A stretch of DNA of 64,000 nucleotides from assembly GCF_019145205.1 (NCBI RefSeq), contig NZ_JAHSTT010000016.1, positions 1 through 64,000 of the forward strand, written 5' to 3'. Below, piece by piece: positions 8,006 to 17,463 of the stretch. The notes beneath the pieces are model-generated. The model searched no databases. It was not told where the DNA came from and saw nothing but the letters and a program-made list of their open reading frames with translations. Position numbers and translations under genes: made by a program. The DNA comes from Pseudomonas khavaziana. Its GTDB lineage: Bacteria; Pseudomonadota; Gammaproteobacteria; Pseudomonadales; Pseudomonadaceae. Every line of letters begins with the position of its first letter. The stretch's first letter is position 1.

Positions 8006-8787
8006 CCCTCCTGCAAAGCACGGGCGTCGATGCCGACGGGTTTATCCTCACCGTCGCCGATGTTCCCGTACAAATCGAGTTCCAGCCCGTGCTGGCGGAT
8101 GTCTGCGCAACCCTGTCCCAGGCGGCGTTCGGGCTGCATGGGATTTATCTGTATGGCAGCGTCGCACGAGGCCAGGCCGAGGTCGGTTTTTCTGATCTCG
8201 ACCTCTCGTTGATCCTCAACGATCCCCCGGATGCCGCGGTGCTCGAGCAAATTGAAACGACCCGAACTGCCTTGGAGCAACGGCATCCGCAAGTGACCAA
8301 GATCGACTTCGATATCGGTCATCGCGTTCAAGTGTTGGCACCGGAAAACCGCAACAGTTGGGGCTTCTGGCTCAAGCATCATTGCCGCTGTGTATGGGGC
8401 GAAGACCTTGCACCGCACTTCGACCCGTTTCGCCCGTCCCGCGCCATCGCCATGGCGGTCAATGGTGACTTCGAGCAAGCGCTCACGGCGTATCTCGTGC
8501 GTATCGAACAGGCCGGTACTGAACACGCACGTCATCGCCTGCAGCGTGAAGCATCGCGGGCCTTGATCCGGGCCACTCACACCTTGCGCGCAGACGATGC
8601 GCAAATGTGGCCGCACACCCTGGAAGAGTACGTCGCGCTGTTTGTTCAGCTGTACCCCTCGATGCGCGTGCAAATCGCGTACTTCCTGTTTGAAGCGCGT
8701 AACCCCAGCGCTGAGTGCGAGGTGTTTTCCACGCGGCTGCGGGTGTTTTTGAGTTGGATGGTTCAAGGCAGTGATAGGCGGGCATGA
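8002..8787 (+). CDS. Nucleotidyltransferase domain protein (AadA/KNTase-like)
   Basis: About 261 residues starting with GTG in the overlap GTGA with the kinase gene. The polymerase-beta-type motif LYGSVARGQAEVGFSDLDLS (G-S-x-x-R-G ... S-D-x-D) is complete, and a third carboxylate is likely in KIDFDIG. The C-terminal half is helical, as in aminoglycoside adenylyltransferases and related proteins. It could adenylylate a small molecule or a protein; the coupled kinase suggests the two act in one process. No resistance phenotype can be claimed from sequence. Confidence 0.8.
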   Translation: MTLLQSTGVDADGFILTVADVPVQIEFQPVLADVCATLSQAAFGLHGIYLYGSVARGQAEVGFSDLDLSLILNDPPDAAVLEQIETTRTALEQRHPQVTKIDFDIGHRVQVLAPENRNSWGFWLKHHCRCVWGEDLAPHFDPFRPSRAIAMAVNGDFEQALTAYLVRIEQAGTEHARHRLQREASRALIRATHTLRADDAQMWPHTLEEYVALFVQLYPSMRVQIAYFLFEARNPSAECEVFSTRLRVFLSWMVQGSDRRA

Positions 8788-8903
8788 GGGCAACTGGATA
8801 TTGCATAGGATAATCCTACGCAACACCCATTGCGATTTGGCTGCAGATAAAGGTTTGCAAGCGTACTACCCTCTAATGAACAGGGTATCTACCTTTGAAA
8901 CCA

Positions 8904-9263
8904 TTAACACCCTAATTTCGGCACACCGTTACAGTTTTGAAGTTTTGGAATCTGATAAGACATCCATTGGGTTGTAGTATCTATACGGTTTTGTATTTCT
9001 CTGGATCGAGGCTTGTCGGGCTCTTCAAGATGGGTGCCTGGAGCCTCACAAGATAAAGGAAGCGTACAAACAGGGTGGTGTTGAAATTGTGGATCTGGTG
9101 GCGGAGACTCTGGAATCGAAGCGGTGGTATTAAGCCTACAAGTGTTTCTGGCCCCATTGTTACTGGCCCACGCGTCGTCACATTGGTTGGCTTGAGCAAT
9201 GCTTGAAAAAGCCAAGGCAAAGAGTACGGAAGAAATAGTCATGCAAATATTGGCAAAGCGCAT
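8904..9263 (-). CDS. Secreted cysteine-rich protein, possibly mannan-binding-lectin-like
   Basis: About 119 residues. An N-terminal signal peptide (MRFANICMTISSVLFALAFS, then SIAQA) precedes a mature protein with five cysteines beginning NQCDDAWASNNGARNTC and ending NCNGVPKLGC. The C-x(2)-AW start and C-terminal NCNG...C resemble small Pseudomonas mannan-binding/CVNH-type lectins as I remember them; this is a weak resemblance. The ATG at 9263 has AGGAGGTT just upstream. The DNA is more AT-rich than its neighbours. An upstream in-frame ATG would destroy the signal peptide. Confidence 0.55.
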   Translation of the reverse strand: MRFANICMTISSVLFALAFSSIAQANQCDDAWASNNGARNTCRLNTTASIPESPPPDPQFQHHPVCTLPLSCEAPGTHLEEPDKPRSREIQNRIDTTTQWMSYQIPKLQNCNGVPKLGC

Positions 9264-9492
9264 TTGGAATAACCTCCTAACCAGATAAACGAAGAATACG
9301 TAAATAAGCATTTTTAGCTCAATTTTTCTACTTTCTGCCCACTTAGCTTGCACCGGGTTGTTGTGAAATGAACCTGTGAAAAGTCACAGTTTTTTATGCT
9401 TATTTGAACTGAGCTCTATTCGAAAGCTGCACGTGCTCTATTCACCAGGTAAACCGGTACATTACTTACCTGGAAGACGTCGACCCCTTAGA

Positions 9493-9978
9493 ATGGCGGT
9501 CACTTTTGATGAAGAACGGATCAATCAGATGCGTGTACGTAATGCTGCGAGACTACTAGTTATAAACCCCGCCAGGCAGGTGCTACTGTTCCGCTTCGTG
9601 CATAAAGACGGCGCATTGGCCGGCAGGAATTACTGGGCCACGCCGGGCGGTGGCGTTGAAGCCGGGGAAACCTATCACAGCGCCGCAATCCGTGAACTGC
9701 GCGAAGAGACTGGCATCACTGTCAGCAGCGTTGGAGAGTCTGTAGCAGAAAGTAGCTTTGAATTGATGCTGCCCAGCGGCGAAACCGTGCTGGCGGTCGA
9801 GCGCTACTTCGTGGTGCAGGCGCCCAGCGAGGCGCTGTCCAGGGCCGAGTGGACGGCGCAAGAGACCCAGGTGATGGCGGATCATCGTTGGTGGTCGGCA
9901 GAGGAACTGCGCACTACGACGGACACGGTGTGGCCGCAGGGGCTGGTGGAAATGCTCGAGGAGGCCGGCGCCTTCTAA
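9493..9978 (+). CDS. NUDIX hydrolase
   Basis: About 161 residues. The complete NUDIX box is present (GGGVEAGETYHSAAIRELRE then ETGI), preceded by AARLLVINPARQVLLFRF, the usual first strand. It would hydrolyse a nucleoside diphosphate derivative linked to another moiety. Start is uncertain: the ATG at 9493 or the one at 9529 (MRVRNAARLL, where family homology begins) are both reasonable, and neither has a strong ribosome binding site. It converges with the FAD oxidoreductase gene 5 bases later. Confidence 0.85.
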   Translation: MAVTFDEERINQMRVRNAARLLVINPARQVLLFRFVHKDGALAGRNYWATPGGGVEAGETYHSAAIRELREETGITVSSVGESVAESSFELMLPSGETVLAVERYFVVQAPSEALSRAEWTAQETQVMADHRWWSAEELRTTTDTVWPQGLVEMLEEAGAF

Positions 9979-9983
9979 CCGTT

Positions 9984-11027
9984 TTAAGCTTGGAAGAACC
10001 GCTCGGGCCGACAAGGCGCCAGGGCAGGGCAGACCCTATCCTCCATGATCTCTTCGCTGGCAAGACGCCCCACGATGGCTGCCAGCGTCACGCCAGGATG
10101 CATCGCGCAGACGTACACACCGCTGATGCCTGGCAAATGGCCAATGATCGGAATGCCATCGGCCGGGATGGGCCGCAGCCCGACGCAGGCCAATTGTGGC
10201 TCGATGAACGTGACCCCTTCGAGTTCACCCGCAATAGCCTGGGCGGTGCGCCGAGCGATGGCGGCCGCCTGGTTTTCCGGGGCGTCGCCCAGATAGTCTT
10301 CGGCTGCCAGCCAGATCCCCTCTGCACTTTCGCGCACCTCCATTGCAGGGTTGGAAATAAGCGTGCGCACGATGCCGGGTGGGGCGTTGTAGCGGATAAA
10401 GATCGCGGGAGAGGCTTCAATCGGCAGGGGCATACCCAACAGCTTCGTCAGCGCTGGGATCCCGGTGCCGGCTGCGAGCACCACCACGTCGGTATCGATG
10501 ACGCCCAGGCTGGTTTCAACGCCGGTGACCTGTGAGCCGTGCATCCTGAAACCCAACACCTGGGTGTGTGTCAGCAGCGTGGTACCGTGGGCCTGGGCAC
10601 CTTCCATTAAGGCATGGGTGGTGTGTACCGCGTCGAGTGCACCTTCTTCGGCTTTGAATTGGGCCTGTTCAGGCGGGTTTCTCAAACGCGGCTCAAGTGC
10701 CTGGATACGCTGGCGAGTGATCCGTGAATCCGCCCCAGGCTGAATGTCTGCGCCGTAACACAGGGCGCCTGTCCAGCGAATTTTCACGGCGGGCAGCTCA
10801 TGCTCCAGGCGGTGATACGCGTCAATTGCTGCGCTGCGCAAAGCGGCAATGGGGTCGGGTGCGTCGTGGGTCGTGTTGAGCCAGGCAAACGAGGTGGCCG
10901 TGACCCCGGACGCGACTTCGCCGGCCTCGACCACCGTCACATTCGCGCCCTTGCTGGCGAGGTGATAGGCCAGTGAAGCCCCCACGATACCGGCGCCAAT
11001 CACCACAATACGCTTGCCCTGATGCAT
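9984..11027 (-). CDS. FAD-dependent amino acid/amine oxidoreductase (DAO family)
   Basis: About 347 residues with an N-terminal FAD-binding Rossmann motif (RIVVIGAGIVGASLAYHLAS, then VTVVEAGEVASG) and the typical C-terminal GLRPIPADGIPIIGHLPG followed by VYVCAMHPGVTLA, as in glycine/D-amino-acid oxidases and DadA relatives. The ATG at 11027 has AAGGAAG upstream. It lies 13 bases downstream of a truncated isochorismatase-family gene, probably once the first gene of an operon. The natural substrate cannot be named. Confidence 0.85.
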   Translation of the reverse strand: MHQGKRIVVIGAGIVGASLAYHLASKGANVTVVEAGEVASGVTATSFAWLNTTHDAPDPIAALRSAAIDAYHRLEHELPAVKIRWTGALCYGADIQPGADSRITRQRIQALEPRLRNPPEQAQFKAEEGALDAVHTTHALMEGAQAHGTTLLTHTQVLGFRMHGSQVTGVETSLGVIDTDVVVLAAGTGIPALTKLLGMPLPIEASPAIFIRYNAPPGIVRTLISNPAMEVRESAEGIWLAAEDYLGDAPENQAAAIARRTAQAIAGELEGVTFIEPQLACVGLRPIPADGIPIIGHLPGISGVYVCAMHPGVTLAAIVGRLASEEIMEDRVCPALAPCRPERFFQA

Positions 11028-11040
11028 ATCCGCTTCCTTG

Positions 11041-11331
11041 TTAATGATTCGCCAGGATCTCGCTGGTCTGGAACACCCGGGCATAGTCCATCGCCAGGTT
11101 ACTGAGCGACAACGCGTGTACATCTTCAGCCGGCCACAGGCGTCCCGACAAGTCGGTTTGGTCGAAAGTAAAACAGGCGTCCGCCGCCACGATCACATCA
11201 AACCCCAGGTTGCCGCCTGAGCGCACGGTGGCCTCCACGGAGTTATTGGTGATGACCCCGACGATCACCAGTGCAGCGTTCGTCGCTAACGGTTCCATGG
11301 CCTGTCCTTTTGCGGGTGAGGCGCGAAACAT
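11041..11331 (-). pseudogene. Isochorismatase-family cysteine hydrolase, C-terminal half only
   Basis: The readable segment (VIVGVITNNSVEATVR..., NLGFDVIVAADACFTFD, AEDVHALSLSNLAMDYA) is the C-terminal half of an isochorismatase-like hydrolase. Normal members are about 180-200 residues and start with a catalytic Asp segment and a Lys segment; neither is present, and no homologous coding is visible in the 270 bases upstream. An in-frame ATG at 11331 exists but cannot make a complete enzyme. I infer a 5' deletion that also removed the promoter of this unit. Confidence 0.7.
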
Positions 11332-11433
11332 ATCAGCCGATGCGGGGCTTATACAGTGGCCTGTTCGAAAATATGACGGGCCAATGGCAGTTTGACGCTT
11401 GACCGTTATTCAACTGGCCTGGCGCAATCTAAA

Positions 11434-11457
11434 TGTGGGAGGGGGCTTGCTCCCACA
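11434..11457. repeat. Single REP element
   Basis: TGTGGGAGGGGGCTTGCTCC followed by CACA. It is an imperfect palindrome of the same REP class found elsewhere, here solitary in the gap between the isochorismatase remnant and the helicase gene. The remainder of 11332-11608 shows no coding sequence. Confidence 0.75.
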
Positions 11458-11608
11458 GAAGATCGCCCTGACCCTCGGCGCTTGCTGAGCGCCAGGCAAT
11501 CAGCGAACGGCTCTGGATTGGCCATCTGGCTGCTGAAACGCTACCCTCGTTCTCAATTCCCCAGCCACCGGCTGTGACAGTGAGTCACGGTCTGCATGAA
11601 TCAGGACG

Positions 11609-14600
11609 ATGAACGATTATTCTCTGAAGCTCGCGAACTACTGGCGAAACTCCCTGGCCGATGCCGAAAACGGCAATGGCGCTTTATTCAACAGCCATGT
11701 CAAAGCCTATACGGTCTCGCCCATGGCCGCCCTGGCCGCGGGCTGTTTGCCGGCTGAGCAGGTGGAGCTGCTATTTGCCGGCGAACCAGCGCAGTTACTG
11801 CACGTCGACGTGACCTTACGACCGTTTGTCTATGCCTCGCGTCCGGAACACCGCAAGGCGCGCAATGGGTTGCCGGCGTTCATCACACCGATTCTTTGCC
11901 GTGTGTCGGTCACCCGCGACGGGCGCATCTACGCGACCGGGCCGGCGTTGGTGCCGCGTGACATCCTCGAGCCGTTGGATCATGACAATTTCACCCTCGG
12001 GGCGCAGTACGACTTGGACCGCTTTCTGGCCACCCAAGAGGCGCCCCGGTTCGAACCGCCTGCCTCCGGTACCGACGTGGACCCGGAGCAGTATCGCGAA
12101 AAGTGGATCAGCTACCTGCGCTACTGCAAGAACATGTTCCACACGGTGTGCAACGCTTGGGACGGTGTGGAAGACGGCTTCGACCCGGTCAACTACTGTT
12201 ACCTGTTCAAGGAGCAGAAGGCTGACGGTTTCAGCTTCAACATCGTTGCGCTCTACGATCACCTGCGTGCCAGCAAACCCGATGTGCCATTGTTCGAGCG
12301 CTTTGCACAGCGTGGGTCCACCGCCGATGAGCCGTGCCTTGCGGCCAACAGCCTGTTCGCCAGCCGACGCGGGCATGCCGGTGACGAATACGCGCTGGCG
12401 CCTGCCCAGCGCGACAGCCTGGCGCACCTTTTGGCCGGGAACGCCGGGGATATACTGGCGGTCAACGGGCCCCCGGGCACCGGGAAAACCACCTTGGTCC
12501 TGTCCGTGGTGGCTTCGCTCTGGGCCAAGGCTGCCGCAGAGGGCGGCGAACCGCCGGTGATTGTCGCCAGCTCGACGAACAATCAAGCGGTCACCAATAT
12601 CATCAAGGCGTTCGGTAAAGACTTCGCCGCGGGCACCGGGCCCTTCGCCGGGCGCTGGTTGCCCGACATCAATAGCTTCGGCGCTTACTTTCCCAAGGCC
12701 TCGGCGGAAGCGGAGATGGCGCGCACTTACCAGACCAAGAGCTTCTTCCTTGAGCTTGAGTCGCACGCCTATCTCGACAAGGCCCAGCAGGCTTACCTGG
12801 GCCGCGCGGCGATGGCTTTTGCTGGCGACCCGCAACCCACGCTGAAAAATACCGTGGACAAGCTCCAGGCCGAAATTCGCCTGCGCCAGCAGCAACTCGC
12901 CGCGATCGAACACACTTGGCCACGGCTGGTGGCTGCCCGCAAAGCTATTCAGGATCTGCTCGGCAATGATCCACGGGCGGCCATCGGCCGCCTTGAAACC
13001 CAGCAGCGGTTGCAGACTGAACAGCTGGCGAACACCCAGGCACGCTTGAAAGACTTCAAGCACTACCTGGCCCATGAATCGTTGATCTACACGCTGTTTG
13101 GCTGGTTCGGCCCGATTGCCGCCAAGCGCTTGCGCCTGGCCAAGCTTCACGTCGATGAGGCAGACACTGAGCTGCAAAGCGCCGTCGATGTGCATGACAT
13201 GGAGCGCCGTCTGACCGCCGCCGTGAGCCACGCCGCGCAAAGCCTGAGAACACTCCAAGCCCAGCGGGAACGGGTAGATGAGTTGCTGCGCGACGAACAG
13301 CGCGAGCTGTTGAACTGGCAGGCGGTGATTGGCGTATTGCCCGGCGCGGCCGGCAAGCCTGCCGCACAGGTGACGCTGGAGGACTGCGACGCCTGGGCGG
13401 ACACTTCGTTGCGCTTCGAGACCTTCCTGCTGACCACCCATTATTGGGAGGGGCGTTGGTTGATGGAAGTCGCCGAGGAGTTGCCGCTGATCCTCAAAAA
13501 CCGTAAAAAAAATGGCCGCAAGACCCTGGAAAAAAACTGGCGGCGCTGGATGAAGCTCACGCCCTGTGTGGTCGCGACATTCCACCGATTACCGGGCGAA
13601 CTGTCGTGCAGCCGTCGTGATGGCGATGGTTATGTCAAAGACTATGCGCTGAATTTCATCGACCTGCTGATCGTCGACGAAGCGGGGCAGGTGCTCCCCG
13701 AAGTGGCGGCGCCGTCTTTCGCCCTGGCCAGGCAAGCTCTGGTGATCGGCGACACTCAGCAGATCGAACCCATCTGGTCGATCCCGGCAGCAGTGGATAT
13801 CGGCAATTTGCTCAGCGCCGGGCTGTTGTCACGCAGCAGCGTGGACGACGATTACGAGGCGTTCTGTGACAGCGGGCGCAGCGCCGCCAATGGCAGCGTC
13901 ATGGCGATTGCGCAGTCGACCAGCCGCTATCACTACGACCCTGACCTGGCGCGCGGCCTTTACCTCTACGAACACCGCCGTTGCTATGACTCGATCATCG
14001 ATTACTGCAATGCCCTCTGCTACAAGGGCAAGCTGCAACCGCGCCGGGGCGCCAAGCCCGAAGGTGGCTTGCCTGGGCTGGGCTACCTGCATATCGACGG
14101 GATGTGCCAGCAGAAACAGGGTGGCAGCCGTCATAACCTGCTTGAGGCACAGACCATTGCTGCCTGGATCAAGGCCAACGAACAGCAGCTCGTTGAGCGC
14201 TACGACAAAGCGCTCTGGGAGATTCTTGGGGTGATAACCCCCTTCGGCGCCCAGACCCGAGCGATCATCGAGGCGTGCAGCGCATTGGGCATTCGCACCG
14301 GCAAGCTCGACGGTGAAATGACCGTCGGCACGGTGCATTCTTTCCAGGGCGCCGAGCGGCCCGTGGTGATTTTCTCGGCGGTGTACTCCAAGCACGCCGA
14401 CGGCGCGTTTATCGACCGTCGGGACAGCATGTTGAACGTGGCTGTATCTCGCGCCAAAGACAGTTTCCTGGTGTTCGGCGACATGGACCTGTTCAGCCAG
14501 ATACCCGCCAGTAAGCCTCGTGGTCGCCTGGCCCAGTACCTGTTGCACAGCCCGGAAAACGCATTGGCGTTCGACTTCCAGCCCCGGGTGGACCTGCTCA

Positions 14601-15112
14601 CGGCGCGCACCGGCTTGAGCCACCTGCATGAATTTGCCGAGCATGACCGGTTCCTGTTGCGCACCCTGGAAACGGCACGCCAGCAGGTGCAGATCGTGAC
14701 GCCTTGGGTCAAGTTGCGCGGGATGCGCGAAAGCGGCGCCTTGGATGCAATGGTCGGCACGGTGCAGCGGGGCGTGCCGGTGACGGTCTACACCGACTTG
14801 CGCTTCAACACCGACATCAACCCCGGCAGGTCCGAAGGCAACCCGGGCAAAATCGCTGAATTCAAGGAGGCGGTTGCGGCGCTCAAACACCATGCCGTAC
14901 AGGTGCGTGTGGTCAACAAGGTGCACAGCAAGCTGGTGATGGCCGATGAGGAATTACTTTGCGTCGGCTCATTCAACTGGTTGAGCGCCGCACGTTCGGG
15001 TGATTACGTGCACCACGAAACGTCCATGGTCTATCACGGGCCGGACGTCAGCAGTGAGCTGACCATCAACCGCACGAGCCTGGCGCGACGCCTGAGCTCA
15101 AGCCAGCCTTAG
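11609..15112 (+). CDS. SF1 helicase (Upf1/Dna2-like) with C-terminal PLD nuclease motif
   Basis: About 1167 residues. Walker A GPPGTGKT is at 287-294, with motif Ia SSTNNQAVTNI near 323; a long helical, coiled-coil-rich insertion spans roughly 410-580; motif II DEAG is at 690-693 with GDTQQIEPI near 714; motif V TVHSFQGAERPVV is near 910 and motif VI VAVSRAKD near 944-951. The last 150 residues carry one phospholipase-D motif, HSKLVMADEELLCVGSFNW, with the His at 1106, suggesting a nuclease that works as a dimer. This order matches Upf1/DNA2-like SF1B helicases fused to a PLD domain. The gene stands alone. Roles in DNA repair or phage defence are possible; neither is shown. Confidence 0.85.
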   Translation: MNDYSLKLANYWRNSLADAENGNGALFNSHVKAYTVSPMAALAAGCLPAEQVELLFAGEPAQLLHVDVTLRPFVYASRPEHRKARNGLPAFITPILCRVSVTRDGRIYATGPALVPRDILEPLDHDNFTLGAQYDLDRFLATQEAPRFEPPASGTDVDPEQYREKWISYLRYCKNMFHTVCNAWDGVEDGFDPVNYCYLFKEQKADGFSFNIVALYDHLRASKPDVPLFERFAQRGSTADEPCLAANSLFASRRGHAGDEYALAPAQRDSLAHLLAGNAGDILAVNGPPGTGKTTLVLSVVASLWAKAAAEGGEPPVIVASSTNNQAVTNIIKAFGKDFAAGTGPFAGRWLPDINSFGAYFPKASAEAEMARTYQTKSFFLELESHAYLDKAQQAYLGRAAMAFAGDPQPTLKNTVDKLQAEIRLRQQQLAAIEHTWPRLVAARKAIQDLLGNDPRAAIGRLETQQRLQTEQLANTQARLKDFKHYLAHESLIYTLFGWFGPIAAKRLRLAKLHVDEADTELQSAVDVHDMERRLTAAVSHAAQSLRTLQAQRERVDELLRDEQRELLNWQAVIGVLPGAAGKPAAQVTLEDCDAWADTSLRFETFLLTTHYWEGRWLMEVAEELPLILKNRKKNGRKTLEKNWRRWMKLTPCVVATFHRLPGELSCSRRDGDGYVKDYALNFIDLLIVDEAGQVLPEVAAPSFALARQALVIGDTQQIEPIWSIPAAVDIGNLLSAGLLSRSSVDDDYEAFCDSGRSAANGSVMAIAQSTSRYHYDPDLARGLYLYEHRRCYDSIIDYCNALCYKGKLQPRRGAKPEGGLPGLGYLHIDGMCQQKQGGSRHNLLEAQTIAAWIKANEQQLVERYDKALWEILGVITPFGAQTRAIIEACSALGIRTGKLDGEMTVGTVHSFQGAERPVVIFSAVYSKHADGAFIDRRDSMLNVAVSRAKDSFLVFGDMDLFSQIPASKPRGRLAQYLLHSPENALAFDFQPRVDLLTARTGLSHLHEFAEHDRFLLRTLETARQQVQIVTPWVKLRGMRESGALDAMVGTVQRGVPVTVYTDLRFNTDINPGRSEGNPGKIAEFKEAVAALKHHAVQVRVVNKVHSKLVMADEELLCVGSFNWLSAARSGDYVHHETSMVYHGPDVSSELTINRTSLARRLSSSQP

Positions 15113-15256
15113 CCTGGCGCAATGCTATGCCAGGGGCCACAGGCTGCTGGCATAGCGACACCGATCGGCAGCCCACACGCAAAACCCTGAGACTTCCCGG
15201 CGAAAATCTTCATAATGGCGGCCAATTCGTTTAGCTCGTTATTCTGGTGTGCCCGC

Positions 15257-17455
15257 ATGGAAATTAAGGTCAACTTTCTCGACAACCTTCGGCTTGAAGC
15301 CAAGTTCGATGACTTCACGGTCATTGCCGACCAGCCCATCCGCTACAAGGGCGATGGTTCGGCACCGGGGCCATTCGATTACTTCCTGGCTTCGTCGGCG
15401 TTGTGTGCGGCGTACTTTGTGAAGTTGTACTGCCAGACGCGCAATATTCCCACGGAGAATATTCGTCTGTCGCAGAACAACATCGTCGACCCGGAAAACC
15501 GCTACAACCAGATTTTCAAGATCCAGGTCGAGCTGCCTACGGATATCTCCGACAAGGATCGCCAGGGCATCCTGCGTTCCATCGACCGATGCACCGTGAA
15601 GAAGGTGGTGCAGGCCGGGCCGGAGTTTGTGATTGAAGAGGTAGAGAATCTCGACGCCGACGCCCAGGCATTGCTGATGCCCAACTCGACGTCTGAGGCC
15701 GGCACCTACATCGCCGGCAAGGACCTGCCGCTGGAGCAGACCATCGCCAACATGTCCGCGATCCTCGCCGGCCTGGGCATGAAGATCGAGATCGCTTCGT
15801 GGCGCAATATCGTGCCCAACGTCTGGTCGCTGCATATCCGCGATGCCCATTCGCCGATGTGCTTTACCAACGGCAAAGGCGCAACGAAGGAGGGCGCCCT
15901 GGCGTCGGCGCTGGGCGAGTTCATCGAACGGCTCAACTGCAACTTCTTCTACAACGACCAGTTCTGGGGCGAGGAGCTGGCCAATGCGCCGTTCGTGCAT
16001 TACCCGGATGAGCGCTGGTTCCAGCCGGGCAAAAACGACGAATTGCCGAGTGAAATCCTCGATGCCTACTGCCTGAAGATTTACAACCGCGATGGCGAGC
16101 TGCGCGGCTCACATCTGTTCGACACCAATTCCGGTAACGAAGCCCGCGGCATTGTCTCGTTGCCGTTTGTGCGCCAGTCCGACGGTGAAGTGGTGTATTT
16201 CCCTTCCAACCTGATCGAAAACCTCTACCTGAGCAACGGTATGAGCGCCGGCAACACCTTGGCCGAAGCCCAGGTGCAGTGCCTGTCGGAGATTTTCGAG
16301 CGGGCGGTGAAGCGCGAAATCATCGAAGGCGAATTCGCGCTGCCGGACGTACCGGCCGAAGTGTTGGCCAAATACCCTGGCATCCTCGCCGGCATTCAGG
16401 GCCTGGAAGCCCAGGGCTTCCCGGTGCTGGTCAAGGATGCGTCCCTGGGCGGTGAGTTCCCGGTGATGTGCGTGACCTTGATGAACCCACGCACCGGTGG
16501 CGTGTTCGCCTCGTTCGGCGCGCACCCAAGCCTGGAAGTGGCGTTGGAGCGCAGCCTCACCGAGCTGCTGCAAGGCCGCAGCTTCGAAGGCTTGAACGAC
16601 CTGCCGCAGCCGACCTTCGAAGGCCAGGCGGTCACTGAGCCGAACAACTTCGTCGAGCACTTTATCGACTCCAGCGGTGTGGTGTCGTGGCGCTTCTTCA
16701 GTGCCCAGTCCGATTATGAATTCGTCGAGTGGGACTTCTCCGGCCACGGCGAAGATTCCAACGCCCAGGAGGCCGCGACGCTGTTCGGCATCCTCGAAGG
16801 CATGGGCAAGGAGAGCTACATGGCGGTGTACGAACACCTGGGCGCCACCGCCTGCCGTATCCTGGTACCGGACTACTCGGAAATCTACCCGGTGGACGAC
16901 CTGATCTGGGACAACACCAACAAGGCGCTGTTTTTCCGCGAAGACATCCTCAACCTGCACCGCCTCGATGAGGACGAGTTGCAGGCACTGGTCGAGCGCC
17001 TGATCGAAAGCGAGCTGGATGACTACACCGATATCACTACCCTGATCGGCATCGAGTTCGACGACAACACCGCGTGGGGCCAACTGACCATCCTGGAGCT
17101 GAAGCTGCTGATCTTCCTGGCCTTGAAGCAGTGTGAAGAGGCCAAGGAATGCGTGGAGATGTTCCTGCAGTACAACGACAACACCGCCGAGCGTGGCCTG
17201 TTTTACCAGGCGATGAACGCAGTGTTGGAGATGGAGCTGGATGACGACCTGGAGCTGGCCGACTACGAAGCCAACTTCCGGCGCATGTTTGGCAACGAGC
17301 GCATGGATGCGGTGATCGGCTCGGTGGACGGCAGTGTGCGGTTCTATGGATTGACGCCGACCAGCATGAAGCTGGAAGGACTGGATCGGCATTTGCGGCT
17401 GATTGACAGCTATAAGAAGCTGCATGCGGCGCGGGCCAACGTAATCTCGAGCTGA
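15257..17455 (+). CDS. ycaO: OsmC-YcaO fusion protein
   Basis: About 732 residues. Residues 1-135 form an OsmC-like domain (FDDFTVIADQPIRYKGDGSAPGPFDY..., followed by YCQTRNIPTENIRLSQNN). The remainder is a YcaO domain with GATKEGALASALGEFIERLNC and ALERSLTELLQGR, residues of the ATP-binding fold. YcaO proteins activate amide backbones with ATP; in E. coli YcaO has been linked to beta-methylthiolation of ribosomal protein S12. The ATG at 15257 (MEIKVNFLDNLRLEAKFDD) fits the domain start. The final codons are copied into the tandem repeat that follows. Confidence 0.88.
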   Translation: MEIKVNFLDNLRLEAKFDDFTVIADQPIRYKGDGSAPGPFDYFLASSALCAAYFVKLYCQTRNIPTENIRLSQNNIVDPENRYNQIFKIQVELPTDISDKDRQGILRSIDRCTVKKVVQAGPEFVIEEVENLDADAQALLMPNSTSEAGTYIAGKDLPLEQTIANMSAILAGLGMKIEIASWRNIVPNVWSLHIRDAHSPMCFTNGKGATKEGALASALGEFIERLNCNFFYNDQFWGEELANAPFVHYPDERWFQPGKNDELPSEILDAYCLKIYNRDGELRGSHLFDTNSGNEARGIVSLPFVRQSDGEVVYFPSNLIENLYLSNGMSAGNTLAEAQVQCLSEIFERAVKREIIEGEFALPDVPAEVLAKYPGILAGIQGLEAQGFPVLVKDASLGGEFPVMCVTLMNPRTGGVFASFGAHPSLEVALERSLTELLQGRSFEGLNDLPQPTFEGQAVTEPNNFVEHFIDSSGVVSWRFFSAQSDYEFVEWDFSGHGEDSNAQEAATLFGILEGMGKESYMAVYEHLGATACRILVPDYSEIYPVDDLIWDNTNKALFFREDILNLHRLDEDELQALVERLIESELDDYTDITTLIGIEFDDNTAWGQLTILELKLLIFLALKQCEEAKECVEMFLQYNDNTAERGLFYQAMNAVLEMELDDDLELADYEANFRRMFGNERMDAVIGSVDGSVRFYGLTPTSMKLEGLDRHLRLIDSYKKLHAARANVISS

Positions 17456-17463
17456 TTGCGCAC

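Noticed and set aside
15215..15257. Upstream ATG as the ycaO start
   Set aside because: The 14 extra residues have no similarity to OsmC domains; the ATG at 15257 begins exactly at the domain.
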